64,000 nucleotides of DNA from assembly GCF_004368405.1 (NCBI RefSeq), contig NZ_SBJH01000062.1, positions 1-64,000 on the forward strand, written 5' to 3'. The position numbers were made by a program, and so were the translations under genes. Numbering within the stretch: position 1 is the first letter of the stretch; the number at the start of each line of letters is the position of its first letter. This document shows, in pieces, positions 35,800 to 45,700 of the stretch. Source of the stretch: Olivibacter sp. XZL3. Lineage in GTDB: Bacteria > Bacteroidota > Bacteroidia > Sphingobacteriales > Sphingobacteriaceae. Under the pieces are notes generated by a model. It searched no databases, was not told the DNA's origin, and saw only the letters and a list, made by a program, of their open reading frames with translations.

Positions 35800-36177
35800 T
35801 TAAGCCATTGCAGGTGTCCTGCCGAGTCGCTGTGCTTGTTGTGCTAGGACGCTATTGTATTCTTCAAGCAGCGTAATATATTTGTCTTTCCAATAAGACG
35901 TCTCTTCCACATACTGAATAGCAGCAGAAAAGTTTTGCTTATTCTTTTCGATTTCACGCTGAAAATCCTCCGAAGTAAACAACTCGGGAAACTCTTTAGA
36001 AAAGTCATAGCGAATAGCAACACCAATTTTGAAGATAATCTCTGGTTTAAACCGCGCTTGTGCAAACCAGTTATAGATTGATCTTCTGTTCACTTTCAGC
36101 ATCCGACTCAATTCACTGATGCTGTATCCGTTTCTTCGAATGGTCATTTCGATAATTTCACCATAGTGCTTGTCCAT
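35800..36177 (-). CDS. Helix-turn-helix DNA-binding protein
   Basis: 125 residues. The N-terminal 60 form a Cro/C1-like helix-turn-helix (IIEMTIRRNGYSISELSRML, VNRRSIYNWFAQ). The C-terminal part (about 70-118) is charged and helical (EIEKNKQNFSAAIQYVEET, LLEEYNSVLAQQAQRL), probably a dimerisation coiled coil. Genes of this build are common as single regulators in Sphingobacteria. It is alone between a terminator and a 325-bp gap. Its targets are not visible. Confidence 0.8.
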   Translation of the reverse strand: MDKHYGEIIEMTIRRNGYSISELSRMLKVNRRSIYNWFAQARFKPEIIFKIGVAIRYDFSKEFPELFTSEDFQREIEKNKQNFSAAIQYVEETSYWKDKYITLLEEYNSVLAQQAQRLGRTPAMA

Positions 36178-36387
36178 AGGTCTTATTTGTTTTTCTTTTG
36201 CGATGCAAAGTTTGTGAAAATTGGAGAAAGGATTTGCGGGAGTTATACTGAAAGTGAGACAGGAAAAATCCTGTTTTTAGAAAAAACGCAACGCATTTAT
36301 GCAAATATGTACAAATCCGCAACGTTAGGCCTCGATATACCCTAATAATGGCAGGTAAAACTGTAAACACCAATGAGAACGGCATAA
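36178..36387. other. Intergenic region upstream of the HTH gene
   Basis: AT-rich sequence with the probable HTH promoter. The minus strand carries AAACTTTG, one mismatch from the -7 consensus, about 30-40 nt before the start codon. An 80-codon open frame across it has no protein-like features. Nothing else is supported. Confidence 0.3.
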
Positions 36388-36424
36388 AAAAGAAGCCCAT
36401 GCCAAAAACGCCGGGCTCCTTTTA
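36388..36424 (-). terminator. Hairpin terminator after the DUF748-like gene
   Basis: AAAAG-A-AGCCC (36388-36398) pairs with GGGCT-C-CTTTT (36413-36423) apart from one A/C mismatch. On the minus strand the hairpin is followed by a run of T. It lies 79 nt past the minus-strand stop at 36503. Confidence 0.7.
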
Positions 36425-36502
36425 AGTACATATTATATTTATTTATATATTAACGATTCGACATACAAATTGGTATATCGGCAGCAAAAAAGCGGTGATT
36501 TT

Positions 36503-37627
36503 CTATTTCCCCTGCATATCGTCAGAAGTCTTATACTTTTCCAGGCCTACTTTAGTTCCATCAGGCGATGATATATCGATCTCGTTATCAATACTGGGCA
36601 AAAGAGCCTCAATAAAGGCATTTTTCAACACCTCCCATACTGCCTGCCATACGCCTACGGACGATTCGCCAAAGCTTCCCTGAACCGGAATCTTAGTGGC
36701 GATCTGATCCTTTTTGGGATTTTCTAAAATATCCCCAACCACGTCAATAACCGTTTCTTTTACCTTTTGAAAGAAACCGTCCTTCTTGTCTTCCGCTCCT
36801 TTTACTTCAAGTTCTTTCACAATAGGCTTTACATATCCCTTAAATCGTCCTTGATCTGCCGCAAATTCTGAATACAGACTAAAGGTGCCGCGACTGATAT
36901 CAAACTTAGCATACGCGATAAAGAAATCATTTAGCTTAACGAGATTGGCCTGCTTGATTTCGGCGGTCAAATCAAAAGTAGGCTGCTTAGCCAAGGCATC
37001 TAATTTCATATCTAATGTAAAAGTTCCTCCATAAGCCTTGGCACTCGCCACAACCGATGAAGGCAGCTTTACATTAGATTTAGAAGTATTCTTTAGATTA
37101 TTTGCCAGGATATAAGTATCCGTTAAAGAAATATCGACTTTAGGCGCCGCCGTACTATCGAGATAGCGAATACGCCCATCCTGGACTTCGAAACGGTTTA
37201 CTTGCAGCGGCATGAAATCACGGAGTACCTGTCTGAAATCATTGGTATCCTTCGCCACTTGCCCCGGTTCGGCTTGCCCCTTGGTGAAGCGCAGTTCAGG
37301 CGAAAGCAATCCTAGCTCACCCACAATCCTCCCTTTGAACAGCGAAGGCCATTCGACAGAAAGGTCGATTTTCTTCGCGCTGAAAAAAGGTGTTTGCTTG
37401 CCTGTCGTCGAATCGACTTTGCGTATATAGATACTATCTATCTGATAAGCCCCTCGATATAAAGAGATATCGATATCTTTGACATGCCCTGTATAACCGT
37501 TCATGTCTTGTAACGTACGGTTCGCATATCGCAACACAATATAAGGCAATAATAATCGGAGGATGATCAGTAAGACCACAACACTTCCAACAATGATCAG
37601 CGTTTTCCTTTTTTTGAATGAGGCCAT
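36503..37627 (-). CDS. DUF748-like (AsmA-related) envelope protein
   Basis: 374 residues with a basic start and one membrane anchor (about 8-30, TLIIVGSVVVLLIILRLLLPYIV), then a periplasmic part with the DUF748 pattern: YTGHVKDIDISLYRGAYQID near residue 45, FSAKKIDLSVEWPSLFKGRI near 85 and FEVQDGRIRYLDS near 140. AsmA-related proteins sit between the two membranes and are linked to lipid transport or outer-membrane homeostasis. It is a single-gene unit with its own terminator, and its precise role is unknown. Confidence 0.8.
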   Translation of the reverse strand: MASFKKRKTLIIVGSVVVLLIILRLLLPYIVLRYANRTLQDMNGYTGHVKDIDISLYRGAYQIDSIYIRKVDSTTGKQTPFFSAKKIDLSVEWPSLFKGRIVGELGLLSPELRFTKGQAEPGQVAKDTNDFRQVLRDFMPLQVNRFEVQDGRIRYLDSTAAPKVDISLTDTYILANNLKNTSKSNVKLPSSVVASAKAYGGTFTLDMKLDALAKQPTFDLTAEIKQANLVKLNDFFIAYAKFDISRGTFSLYSEFAADQGRFKGYVKPIVKELEVKGAEDKKDGFFQKVKETVIDVVGDILENPKKDQIATKIPVQGSFGESSVGVWQAVWEVLKNAFIEALLPSIDNEIDISSPDGTKVGLEKYKTSDDMQGK

Positions 37628-38157
37628 CTTTTCTAAACAACTTATACTAACACCTAAAAAGCAATACCCGTCTGTGGTGCCAATTATTTTTAACTATAAC
37701 AAATCCCGATCTAGTATGTTTCTGTCGCTATCAGACAAAGGCCAGCCATTGTCTGCATACCAGGCGAGCGGGCGGCTTTATTCATGCGGTATATTAGGCG
37801 AATTGTTTTCGCAAGACCGGACATACCACACCTACAACCTACTACCCGATTAAAAGCGCGAAAAAATGAGCAAAATAGTTTTGCCGATAGGGTTTTTAAG
37901 TATAAATTTGAGACAAGGATCCTATGTGATCACTAAACCACCTGTTCTTTTAGATTGATCGTTAAAATAGTAGTAAGGAGCGGCAAAAACACGCTGTGTC
38001 TCGATCCTATACAAAGCAGCGAGCTTCAGATTGACTGATAATGGCTATTGCTCGGCCACTAACCTTGCGATATCTTTGCTGTTTACGAGTCAACGATTAC
38101 AATAGAATTTTTATAAAATAAGATTAAACTTATATTAATTATCCAAAGCTCCATAAG
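37628..38157. other. Intergenic region, no gene seen
   Basis: About 530 bases between divergent genes. A TAGTTTTG string (37876-37883, plus) fits the -7 consensus but has no partner -33 box and no gene within 270 bp. An open frame at 37563-37853 looks random in composition and overlaps the DUF748-like start on the other strand. No RNA or repeat can be supported. Confidence 0.3.
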
Positions 38158-38424
38158 ATGATGGTGAACTTTCTAAACCTCGGCATGCCCGAAATATCTA
38201 TTTTGATTTCCCTGTCCCTTTGGATGGTGCTATTCGCCGTTTCGTTTGTCAGATGTGTAACCAACAACTTTTTTACACCTACAGAAAAAGCCGTATGGGT
38301 TTTGGCAATTTGTTTAGCGCCATTTTTTGGTGCATTAGCCTATTTAGTTGCTTACGGGAAAGGACGAAAAGCGGTTAAAATTCGCCCCGAACACCGGAAG
38401 GAACGACTGTTCGGGCCTAACTGA
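38158..38424 (+). CDS. PLDc_N-domain small membrane protein
   Basis: 88 residues with two membrane helices (about 12-32 and 44-64) and a basic tail. The LWMVLFAVSFVRCVTNNF and EKAVWVLAICLAPFFGALAYLVAYGK stretches match the N-terminal membrane domain found in cardiolipin synthases (PLDc_N), which also occurs alone. The phospholipase D catalytic part is absent. Its function is unknown. ATG at 38158 gives MMVNFL; the second ATG at 38161 is equally possible. Confidence 0.75.
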   Translation: MMVNFLNLGMPEISILISLSLWMVLFAVSFVRCVTNNFFTPTEKAVWVLAICLAPFFGALAYLVAYGKGRKAVKIRPEHRKERLFGPN

Positions 38425-38612
38425 GAATCAGAGCAACGTCACTATAGAAAAAATAAATAAGAAAATCACATTCCTATAAATACAACCAATAAGCAACTTT
38501 CCCGTCAGATTCCTCTTTGAAAATACCTGCGAGCCCAGCGGCTCTGTGCTTCGTTTTCGTTAAATTGTGTTAAATAACTGATTATAAGTATCTTTATTCT
38601 TAATTTCAGATT

Positions 38613-39341
38613 ATGAAACCTTACGTGCTTGTTTTCATAAACGCAATTTTCTTTTCTGCGGCTAACAATTTACGTGCGCAGTCGGAAAAATCGGTGGTAG
38701 GCACCGTAGTGCTCAACCAAATCGACACACAGCAACGATGGAAGGTCAGTGATGTGCGGGTAGAAAATTTAACGGCACATAGGACTACAAAGCCAGACAA
38801 TCTTGGCAATTTTTCTATAAGGGTACAAATAGGCGACTCATTAGCCTTCTATGTGGAAGGCCTGCCAAAGAAATGCAGCATCGTTAAAGGTTACGAACAT
38901 CTGACGGTGTATTTGGACAGTACCATTCTTTTAGATGAGGTTAACGTAAGTGCGCAGCTTGATAAAACCGTCGATCTTATAGAAGTTGCGGAGAAATATA
39001 GTAAGCAAAACAGCATCTATTTCAATGGGAAACCACCGATAACTTTGTTGTCGCCTTTCGACGGAAGCCCGATTACCTTTCTGCGCGAATTGATCAGCAA
39101 AGACGGAAAGCGGGTAAGAAAATTCAACCGTATTATCCACCAACAATTAGAAATCAATGAAGTGGAGGCCAAATTTAACACAGAGGCCATAAGGCAAGTG
39201 ATTCCCACTATAAGCGATGAGGAAGCAGACCGTTTTAAACTAGCCTATAAACCGGAATTAGAAAAGCTGAGAAACTGGTCGAGCTACGAACTACTCGAGT
39301 ATATCAAACAATCGTATGAGCTATTTAAAAAAGAAAAATAA
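38613..39341 (+). CDS. Exported protein with carboxypeptidase-like regulatory domain
   Basis: 242 residues with a signal peptide (about 1-23, FFSAANNLRAQ). Residues about 27-105 form the CarboxypepD_reg-like beta-sandwich (VVGTVVLNQIDTQQRWKVSDVRVENL, GNFSIRVQIGDSLAFYVEG). The remainder is helical (VDLIEVAEKYSKQNSIYFNGKPP, ISKDGKRVRKFNRIIHQQLEIN). Similar stand-alone proteins are widespread in Bacteroidota and have no agreed function. The hairpin at 39350 begins 8 nt after its stop. Confidence 0.75.
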   Translation: MKPYVLVFINAIFFSAANNLRAQSEKSVVGTVVLNQIDTQQRWKVSDVRVENLTAHRTTKPDNLGNFSIRVQIGDSLAFYVEGLPKKCSIVKGYEHLTVYLDSTILLDEVNVSAQLDKTVDLIEVAEKYSKQNSIYFNGKPPITLLSPFDGSPITFLRELISKDGKRVRKFNRIIHQQLEINEVEAKFNTEAIRQVIPTISDEEADRFKLAYKPELEKLRNWSSYELLEYIKQSYELFKKEK

Positions 39342-39349
39342 GGTAGAGA

Positions 39350-39388
39350 GTGTCTCCTATGTTTGTTGCAAGCAAATGTAGGAGACAC
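39350..39388. terminator. Long hairpin between convergent genes (repeat copy 2)
   Basis: A 39-nt near-perfect palindrome in the same plus-strand orientation as the copy at 20990-21028. Only positions 5 and 35 differ (A-T pair there, C-G pair here), so the fold is conserved by compensatory change. On the minus strand a T-rich tract (39327-39342) follows about 10 nt later, fitting termination of locus D. It may also end the plus-strand gene at 38613. Confidence 0.65.
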
Positions 39389-39403
39389 CCCCAAGGAAAA
39401 TAA

Positions 39404-41236
39404 TTACTTAACCGACATTAACGCGGAGATGCGTTTTCCAATATCACTATTTTGCATAAAGCCCGTAAAGTTGGAGGCGCCTGCTCCGTAACTGTACACC
39501 GGAATTGGGGCACCTGTATGATCATTGGTGATAAACTCACCAAGCACAAAACCTTTCTTATAGTCGCCATCAACCAAAACGAGTCCACCCGTTTCATGAT
39601 CGGAAGTCACGATTACCAGCGTACCTTCATGCTCATCTGCATATTGCAGGGCCCGACCCAACAAGGTATCAAAACTTAAATATTCTTCGATACATTGTGC
39701 AATTCTGTTGCTATGTCCACCGCCATCAATCTTAGCTCCTTCTACCATCATAAAGAAGCGATCATCTTGCTTCTCCATCCGGCGTAGAGCTAGGTCGAAC
39801 GCTTCTTCCAACATATGGTAGTTCGTTGCAGGATCATCCTGTGCGAAGCAGATAAGCGATTTATCCAGCGGAACACGCTCAATTTCGCGTAGGTCGGAAC
39901 GAATGATTACCCCCTTTGCTGTCAACTGCTGTTTTAATTTTGCGCTATCCGCGGCGAGGCTCGGGTGGCTTCCTCCGATAAAAAGTTTTACTGGACTTTT
40001 TAGCATGTCGTAAGCGATCGCCGCTGAGTGGTCCCGTTCGCTTTGATGTGCAAAGAACGCAGAAGGCGTAGCCCCAGTAAGCCGATCGTTAGTAAGAATA
40101 GCGCTTGGTATGCCGAACGCGCTTAGCTTTTCAGGCAAATTCGGCAGGGCATTGCCTGTACTATCGTTGCCAATATAACGATTCCGTGTTTTCTCGCCAG
40201 TTGCGAAAGCCGTCGCTCCGGCCGCCGAATCTGTGTTGTAATCGTCACTTGGCGCCGTATTCTGAAAACCGATATGCCTAAACTGCGTCATGTTGAGCTG
40301 TCCACCGTTTGTCGTAGCTGCTGCCCATTGCTGACTGAACCCCGCCCCATCACTAATAAGCAGAATCACTTTCTTCACGGGGCCTTCAGCACCGTCATGC
40401 TTATAGCTTGGCTGATACACCTCGTGTTCGTTTTTACGGGTATAACTATTCACCTCATATTTGTTTAAAAAAGAAGCCAAAGCATTGGGCGAATCGGTAT
40501 TGAGGTAATCGACACCGAGCTTTATAAAAGCTTGCCAAGCAGTTTTGGTATCAGGGCAAGCCCAGAAGCGAACTGGCTTACCAAGGGCATGTATCGAATC
40601 GATAAAGTGCTTTACCTTCTTTCTCTCCGGCTCCACCATTCGGCCCAATCCATTCCATACGCTAAAAGCCTGAAAAGGCGCACTATAGCACGCTATTCTT
40701 TTAAGTTCATCATCACTATACTTCGTTTGAGCGCGTCCGTCGAAAAAAAATATAGGGTCGAAATGGCGAAAACGATCGGGTGCGGGCATATTACCACTAA
40801 TTACCAAACGTACGGCATCTGGACGCTGACTCCCATCGAAATACTTTCTTATCGGTGCAAGCTGTTGCTCCAAAGCTTTCAGAGTAGGTTCCCCTTCGGT
40901 TTTCAGATCGATCAGAAACTGCAATCCACCGCCATCAGGGTATACCTTGTCGTTTTGCAGGGCCATTTGCTGTAACAACGGTTTTAAATAGAGGTTTTGA
41001 ATGGTGTGTCCCGGCTTGATCTCCTTTTCTTCGTGCGCTACATAAAGTGAGTCGTTTTTTAAAAACACGTCGATCTCGATAGAGGCAAACCGATTAGCGT
41101 AGGCAGTATAAAAGGGCTGCACCTGCAGGTAGTCGTTATGAGCATGCGCATGCTTATTCACCGAATACTGTTGCGCTTGCGCGAGCAGCCCAGAACCTAC
41201 CAAGCTGCACAGGCATATCCATTTTTGTATCTTCAT
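39404..41236 (-). CDS. Exported fusion of GDPD-like phosphodiesterase and alkaline phosphatase
   Basis: 610 residues from the ATG at 41236, which starts a signal peptide (cut near LLAQAQQ). An upstream ATG at 41257 lies inside the SusD gene. Domain 1 (about 24-255) resembles glycerophosphodiester phosphodiesterase/PI-PLC barrels: His31/His33 (KHAHAHNDY), Glu54/Asp56 (SIEIDVFL), His68 (VAHEE), FLIDLKTEGE and a late RFWACPDTKTAW. Domain 2 (about 265-610) is alkaline phosphatase: ISDGAGFSQQ, the nucleophile serine in NTDSAAGATAFATGEKTRN, EGAKIDGGGHSN and VTSDHETGGLV. The pair could split a phosphodiester and then strip phosphate from the product. It is the last gene of locus D, 5 nt after SusD. 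Confidence 0.88.
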   Translation of the reverse strand: MKIQKWICLCSLVGSGLLAQAQQYSVNKHAHAHNDYLQVQPFYTAYANRFASIEIDVFLKNDSLYVAHEEKEIKPGHTIQNLYLKPLLQQMALQNDKVYPDGGGLQFLIDLKTEGEPTLKALEQQLAPIRKYFDGSQRPDAVRLVISGNMPAPDRFRHFDPIFFFDGRAQTKYSDDELKRIACYSAPFQAFSVWNGLGRMVEPERKKVKHFIDSIHALGKPVRFWACPDTKTAWQAFIKLGVDYLNTDSPNALASFLNKYEVNSYTRKNEHEVYQPSYKHDGAEGPVKKVILLISDGAGFSQQWAAATTNGGQLNMTQFRHIGFQNTAPSDDYNTDSAAGATAFATGEKTRNRYIGNDSTGNALPNLPEKLSAFGIPSAILTNDRLTGATPSAFFAHQSERDHSAAIAYDMLKSPVKLFIGGSHPSLAADSAKLKQQLTAKGVIIRSDLREIERVPLDKSLICFAQDDPATNYHMLEEAFDLALRRMEKQDDRFFMMVEGAKIDGGGHSNRIAQCIEEYLSFDTLLGRALQYADEHEGTLVIVTSDHETGGLVLVDGDYKKGFVLGEFITNDHTGAPIPVYSYGAGASNFTGFMQNSDIGKRISALMSVK

Positions 41237-41241
41237 CTTTT

Positions 41242-42780
41242 TTATGGTTGAAACCAAACTTTTGTATTATGGGTCGGCATGTTGCCTTCCATTGTTTCAT
41301 TTACCCATTTAATCAAATTAGGGTTATTCTGTTCATTATCCGAATACACATACCGAACCGGGATAGGAGCAAGCACCGACGGCCCGGGCTTTAACTGCGG
41401 AAAACCGGTACGCCGCCAAGAGGCCCAAGCTTCATAACCATTCAAAAAGGCGTCGACCCACTGTTGTTCGGCTATCTGTTGTAAGGCCGTTTCTTCGCGA
41501 AGTGCGATATCGGTACGAGCCAAGAAGTTACTTGCTTCCACTTGGCTAATATAGGGCGTTTCTTCATCAGATGCCTGCCCTACCTGTGGCCACTTTGCCA
41601 GCGAAGCAGCAAGTGCTTCCTGATAAACCGCAGCAGCGTCTCCCTGTACGCCGAAATTACGGACAATAGCTTCAGCCTTCAGCAACAATAGCTCACTATA
41701 GGTGAAAAGAAAAGCCCTATTTTCCTTTCGGATTCGTTTTCCAAGAACACAAAAGTCGTCCTTATTTAACCCGGTTTGCTGATATAGGGCGTTTTGTTCC
41801 AACACGCTCAAACCCACTTGCTGCCCTCGGTACACATATGGCTGGGCGGGGTTGGCACGGTGTGCGTTATACGAATTTTTGGTAGGAGCTACATAGATCT
41901 TTAGCCGCGGATCTTCCACGCGTTGCAGCATGTCCACCATGGTTTCGCTCACGCGATCATTGCCGTCAAAATTGACACCGCTGCCATCTGCCGGCGGATT
42001 CAGAATAAACCAACGGTACAAATCAGCATTATTATTATATACCAGGGTTGCCTGATCTTCCACACGCTCAAACACGGGATATTCGGCAGGATTATTAAAA
42101 ATAGCGCTTACCGCAGCGGAAACGTCCACTTTTTGCGACTCACGCATCAATATCCGAAGCTTTAAAGCATTTGCAAATTTTCGCCACGCCCGTAGATCAC
42201 CGTTGTACAGAATATCGCGACTGATTGAGAGCGAAGGGTTGGCATTCTTTAAAAGTTGATTGGCCTGTTCGAGATCCGCAAGCATTAACGCGTAAACTTC
42301 TTGCTGTGCCTGATAATGGGGAAACTCCATTCCTGCTACATCACCTTTTCCTGCCTCATTATACGGAATATCTCCGTAGGCATCGCTCATGACCGACAGG
42401 ATATAGACCTTGCAAATTAAGGCAACTGCTTCGTAATGAACTTGTTGATTTTCCTGAGCGAGCAGACGCAATTGGTTAACGTCTTTTATCAGCCTCATGG
42501 CGCCATTCCACTCTTCACGAAAGGAAGCGCCGGTTAGATTGTAGCGCCCGTCTTCCTCACTTGTGCCGCCCAAATAGGCTATATGCTGGACAAACTGCCC
42601 GGCCCTACTTCCGCCGCTAGCGGTCATGGTGTTCACGGCCCCGCTGATGATTGGCGGCAGCAGCATTTCCGGTGGTACGACATCGGGATTATTGGGATTG
42701 ATATTTATTTCTTCAAAGTCTTTACACGATCCGAGTGTAAGCAAGAGGACCGCAAAGGAAAAGTAGATAAACGTCTTCAT
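41242..42780 (-). CDS. SusD/RagB-like lipoprotein (locus D, SusD-like_2 type)
   Basis: A 512-residue lipoprotein with signal MKTFIYFSFAVLLLTLGSC (Cys19), then INPNNPDVVPPEMLLPPII, typical of the second SusD subgroup that pairs with SusC proteins of the VTALGI type. Further motifs are AYGDIPYNEAGKGD, FANALKLRILMRESQKVDV, LLLKAEAIVRNFG and QQWVDAFLNGYEAWASWRRTGFPQ. It follows its SusC by 17 nt. Members near RagB bind peptides in some species, so the ligand type is open. The downstream double phosphatase points to a phosphodiester (inference). Confidence 0.92.
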   Translation of the reverse strand: MKTFIYFSFAVLLLTLGSCKDFEEININPNNPDVVPPEMLLPPIISGAVNTMTASGGSRAGQFVQHIAYLGGTSEEDGRYNLTGASFREEWNGAMRLIKDVNQLRLLAQENQQVHYEAVALICKVYILSVMSDAYGDIPYNEAGKGDVAGMEFPHYQAQQEVYALMLADLEQANQLLKNANPSLSISRDILYNGDLRAWRKFANALKLRILMRESQKVDVSAAVSAIFNNPAEYPVFERVEDQATLVYNNNADLYRWFILNPPADGSGVNFDGNDRVSETMVDMLQRVEDPRLKIYVAPTKNSYNAHRANPAQPYVYRGQQVGLSVLEQNALYQQTGLNKDDFCVLGKRIRKENRAFLFTYSELLLLKAEAIVRNFGVQGDAAAVYQEALAASLAKWPQVGQASDEETPYISQVEASNFLARTDIALREETALQQIAEQQWVDAFLNGYEAWASWRRTGFPQLKPGPSVLAPIPVRYVYSDNEQNNPNLIKWVNETMEGNMPTHNTKVWFQP

Positions 42781-42796
42781 AACAGTAGCTTTTTCT

Positions 42797-45700
42797 CTAA
42801 AAGTTAATATTTAACGCAGCGCCAAAGCTACGCAATGAGGGAAGCGAAAAGGCTTCTAATCCCTGAAACTGCCCGTCATACCCAGATACTTCAGGGTCGA
42901 TATGGGGTACGTCCGACCATAAGAGCAGGTTACGGCCAACAAGCGAGAAACTGGCTTGCCTTACAGGCGTCCGCTTCAACAATTTTTCGGGTAGGCGATA
43001 CGTGATTTTTACTTCCCTTAACTTTAGATAAGAAGCATCAAAAGTGGCAATCCGATCGTTATTGTAATAGGCTCGCCAATAATCCCGCACCGTCACCTCG
43101 GTGGTATTGGGTTCACCGGTATCCAGGTCGATTCCTTCTCCAACCATCGTTCCGCCACCATTTTCATCCCTATTCGCCAGCGATTCGACCAAAGAACCAC
43201 TGTTTATACCTTCAATATAGGTTCGTGAATGCACCACTCCGCCTTTCTGAAAGCCGAACAGAAAACTGAAATCAATGTTACGATAGGAGAACTGGTTGGT
43301 GATACCGCCGGTATAATCGGGGTTTATATTTCCCAAATAGCCCCAGTCGCCATTCTCTTCCTGCGGCAGGCCATTGCGATGCGTGAGGCTGCCATTCTGA
43401 TAAATCAGGTAATCGCCGTACAGCGAACCAAAAGAGCCATCGCCTTTGGTATTTTCTGTGCGCATCTCTAAAGACGCCCAACGTTCAAGCTGTCGAATGC
43501 GTGAAATACCCAGATCTTCGGCTAAATAGAGCACACGGTTTCTGTTCAATCCAAAATTCACATTAACATTCCAGCTAAATTGATTTGCTTTTATGGGCGT
43601 TACATCGACCATCAATTCGATCCCCTCGTTTTTCATTTTTCCTACGTTCATCAGCTTGGTATCGTAGCCAGCAGAAGGGTTCAACGTAACGGGGATAATT
43701 AGGTCGGTAGTGGTACTCCTGTAATAGGTAAAGTCGATCCCTACCCGATTGTTGAAGAAGCGCGAATCAAAACCAAATTCATAAGAACTGACCTTCTCGG
43801 GCTTAATGTCCGGATTGGGATAGTTGTTATTATGCACAGCTACTGTTTCCCCATTCCATCCTTGTGTAACCTGGAAGTTGGGAAGCGTTTGATAAGGCTC
43901 TAAATCGCGGCGTACCGAAGAGATACTGCTTCGTAATTTTAGGTAACTCAACGCGTCGCTTCGCCAGCCGAAAAGTTCCGTAGCTACCATACTGAGCGAG
44001 GCCGACGGATAGAAATAGGACCTGTTTTTTTTCGGCAGGGCACTTGACCAATCGTTCCGGCCGGTGAGGTCTAAAAAGAGAGCGTCCTTGTAGCCAATTT
44101 GGGCAGTTCCGTACACCGAGTTGATCTTTTTCTGCTGACGGATGTTACCGGCAACAATAGGTGATGCGTTATTCGTTAGATTGTACACATTGGGTATGGA
44201 AAGGCGATCTACAATGGCTCCCAGCCTTTTAGACTCTTGGTTCATTAAATTCCCTCCCAAGGAAGCGTTTACGCTAAAGTCGTCATTGATTTTCGTATTG
44301 TAAGAAAGCAGGGCGTCGTGATTCGTTTCCAGAAAATAAACATCGTCTTCCTGATAATAGCCATTAACATACTGCGCCGAAGACACCGCATGGCGCATGG
44401 TGCGCTTATCGTTATAAAAATCGCGACCAGACCGTAGCATAAGACTTAAATTCGGCAAGAAATTATAGCTAAACTTCACATTTCCATACACCCGATCGCG
44501 GTTATTACCATTTAGATTTTCATAAGCAACGAAATAAGGATTGTTTAGCCGACTGCTGTTCAGTCCCCAAATGGGCGAAAGTTGCCGGGTACGAAGCGGG
44601 CCATCAGACCAATAGTCACGCAAACTGTTTACATCAACATTCCGGGGCATAAACAGAAATATTTTCATGATCGCATCGTCGTTTTTGGCGCCATAACTAG
44701 CCCTGTTATCACTGCCCGAGTTTACATAATTCATATTCACATCTACCTTCAACTTCGGCGTAATGGCGTAACCGGCATTCAAACCAATGGCATTGCGCGT
44801 CAAATCAGTATTTGGCACGATTCCGCGTTGCGATGTATTGGTATAAGAAAAGCGGAAATTCAGCTGTTCATTGCTTCCGGCAATGGCGAGGTTGTTTGTA
44901 AAAGTTTTTCCGGTCTCAAAAAAGTCCTTCAGCTGGTTAGGATAAGCAACAAACGGTGTGGCGATACGTTCACCCGTATTCGGGTCAATCGGCGAATCGA
45001 ATTGGGGTATTAACTGGCCCCCAAGTCGTGGGCCCCAATTCTCCATCACGTTATCATTCAATCCTCCCCCCATCCCATCGAGATAACTGTATTGCCCATC
45101 GCGCCCCTGCCCATATTCATATTGATAGTCGGGCAGCTTAAGCGGCGATTCGGCGCTGGCCTGCGAATTGAAGCTAACACCAACACCTTTGGTTCCCTTG
45201 CCCGACTTTGTAGTAATTAAGACTACGCCGTTTGCCGCGCGCGAACCATACAAAGCCGCTGCATTCGGCCCTTTCAATACGGTTATACTTTCGATATCGT
45301 TCGGGTCAAGTTCCCCGGCAGCATTTCCATAATCGACTTCCCCTTCGCCCGCTGTGAAATTCGGATTGTTAAAGTCTTGTCGTCCGGTATAAGCCCGTGT
45401 AGATTGCTCATTGTTGTTACTAATAGGCACACCGTCTACCACAAACAAAGGCGAGTTGTTATAATTATAACCGCTCACGAAGTTTTGACCACGGATTTGT
45501 ATATTGGCCGATGAACCGATGCCACCGTTGGAATTGGTAATCCGAACCCCCGCCACGCGGCCATTTAAGGTATTAAGCAGATTCGTTTCATGCGACTCCT
45601 GAATAGTTTGACCTTCTACTTTTTGTTGCGAAAAGCCGATGGACTTCGCGTCCCTCGATATACCTAAAGCGGTAACGACTACCTCATTTAGTGGGTTATT

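Noticed and set aside
36158-36400. 80-codon frame upstream of the HTH gene
   Set aside because: It overlaps the HTH start and the promoter region and shows no domain or signal peptide.
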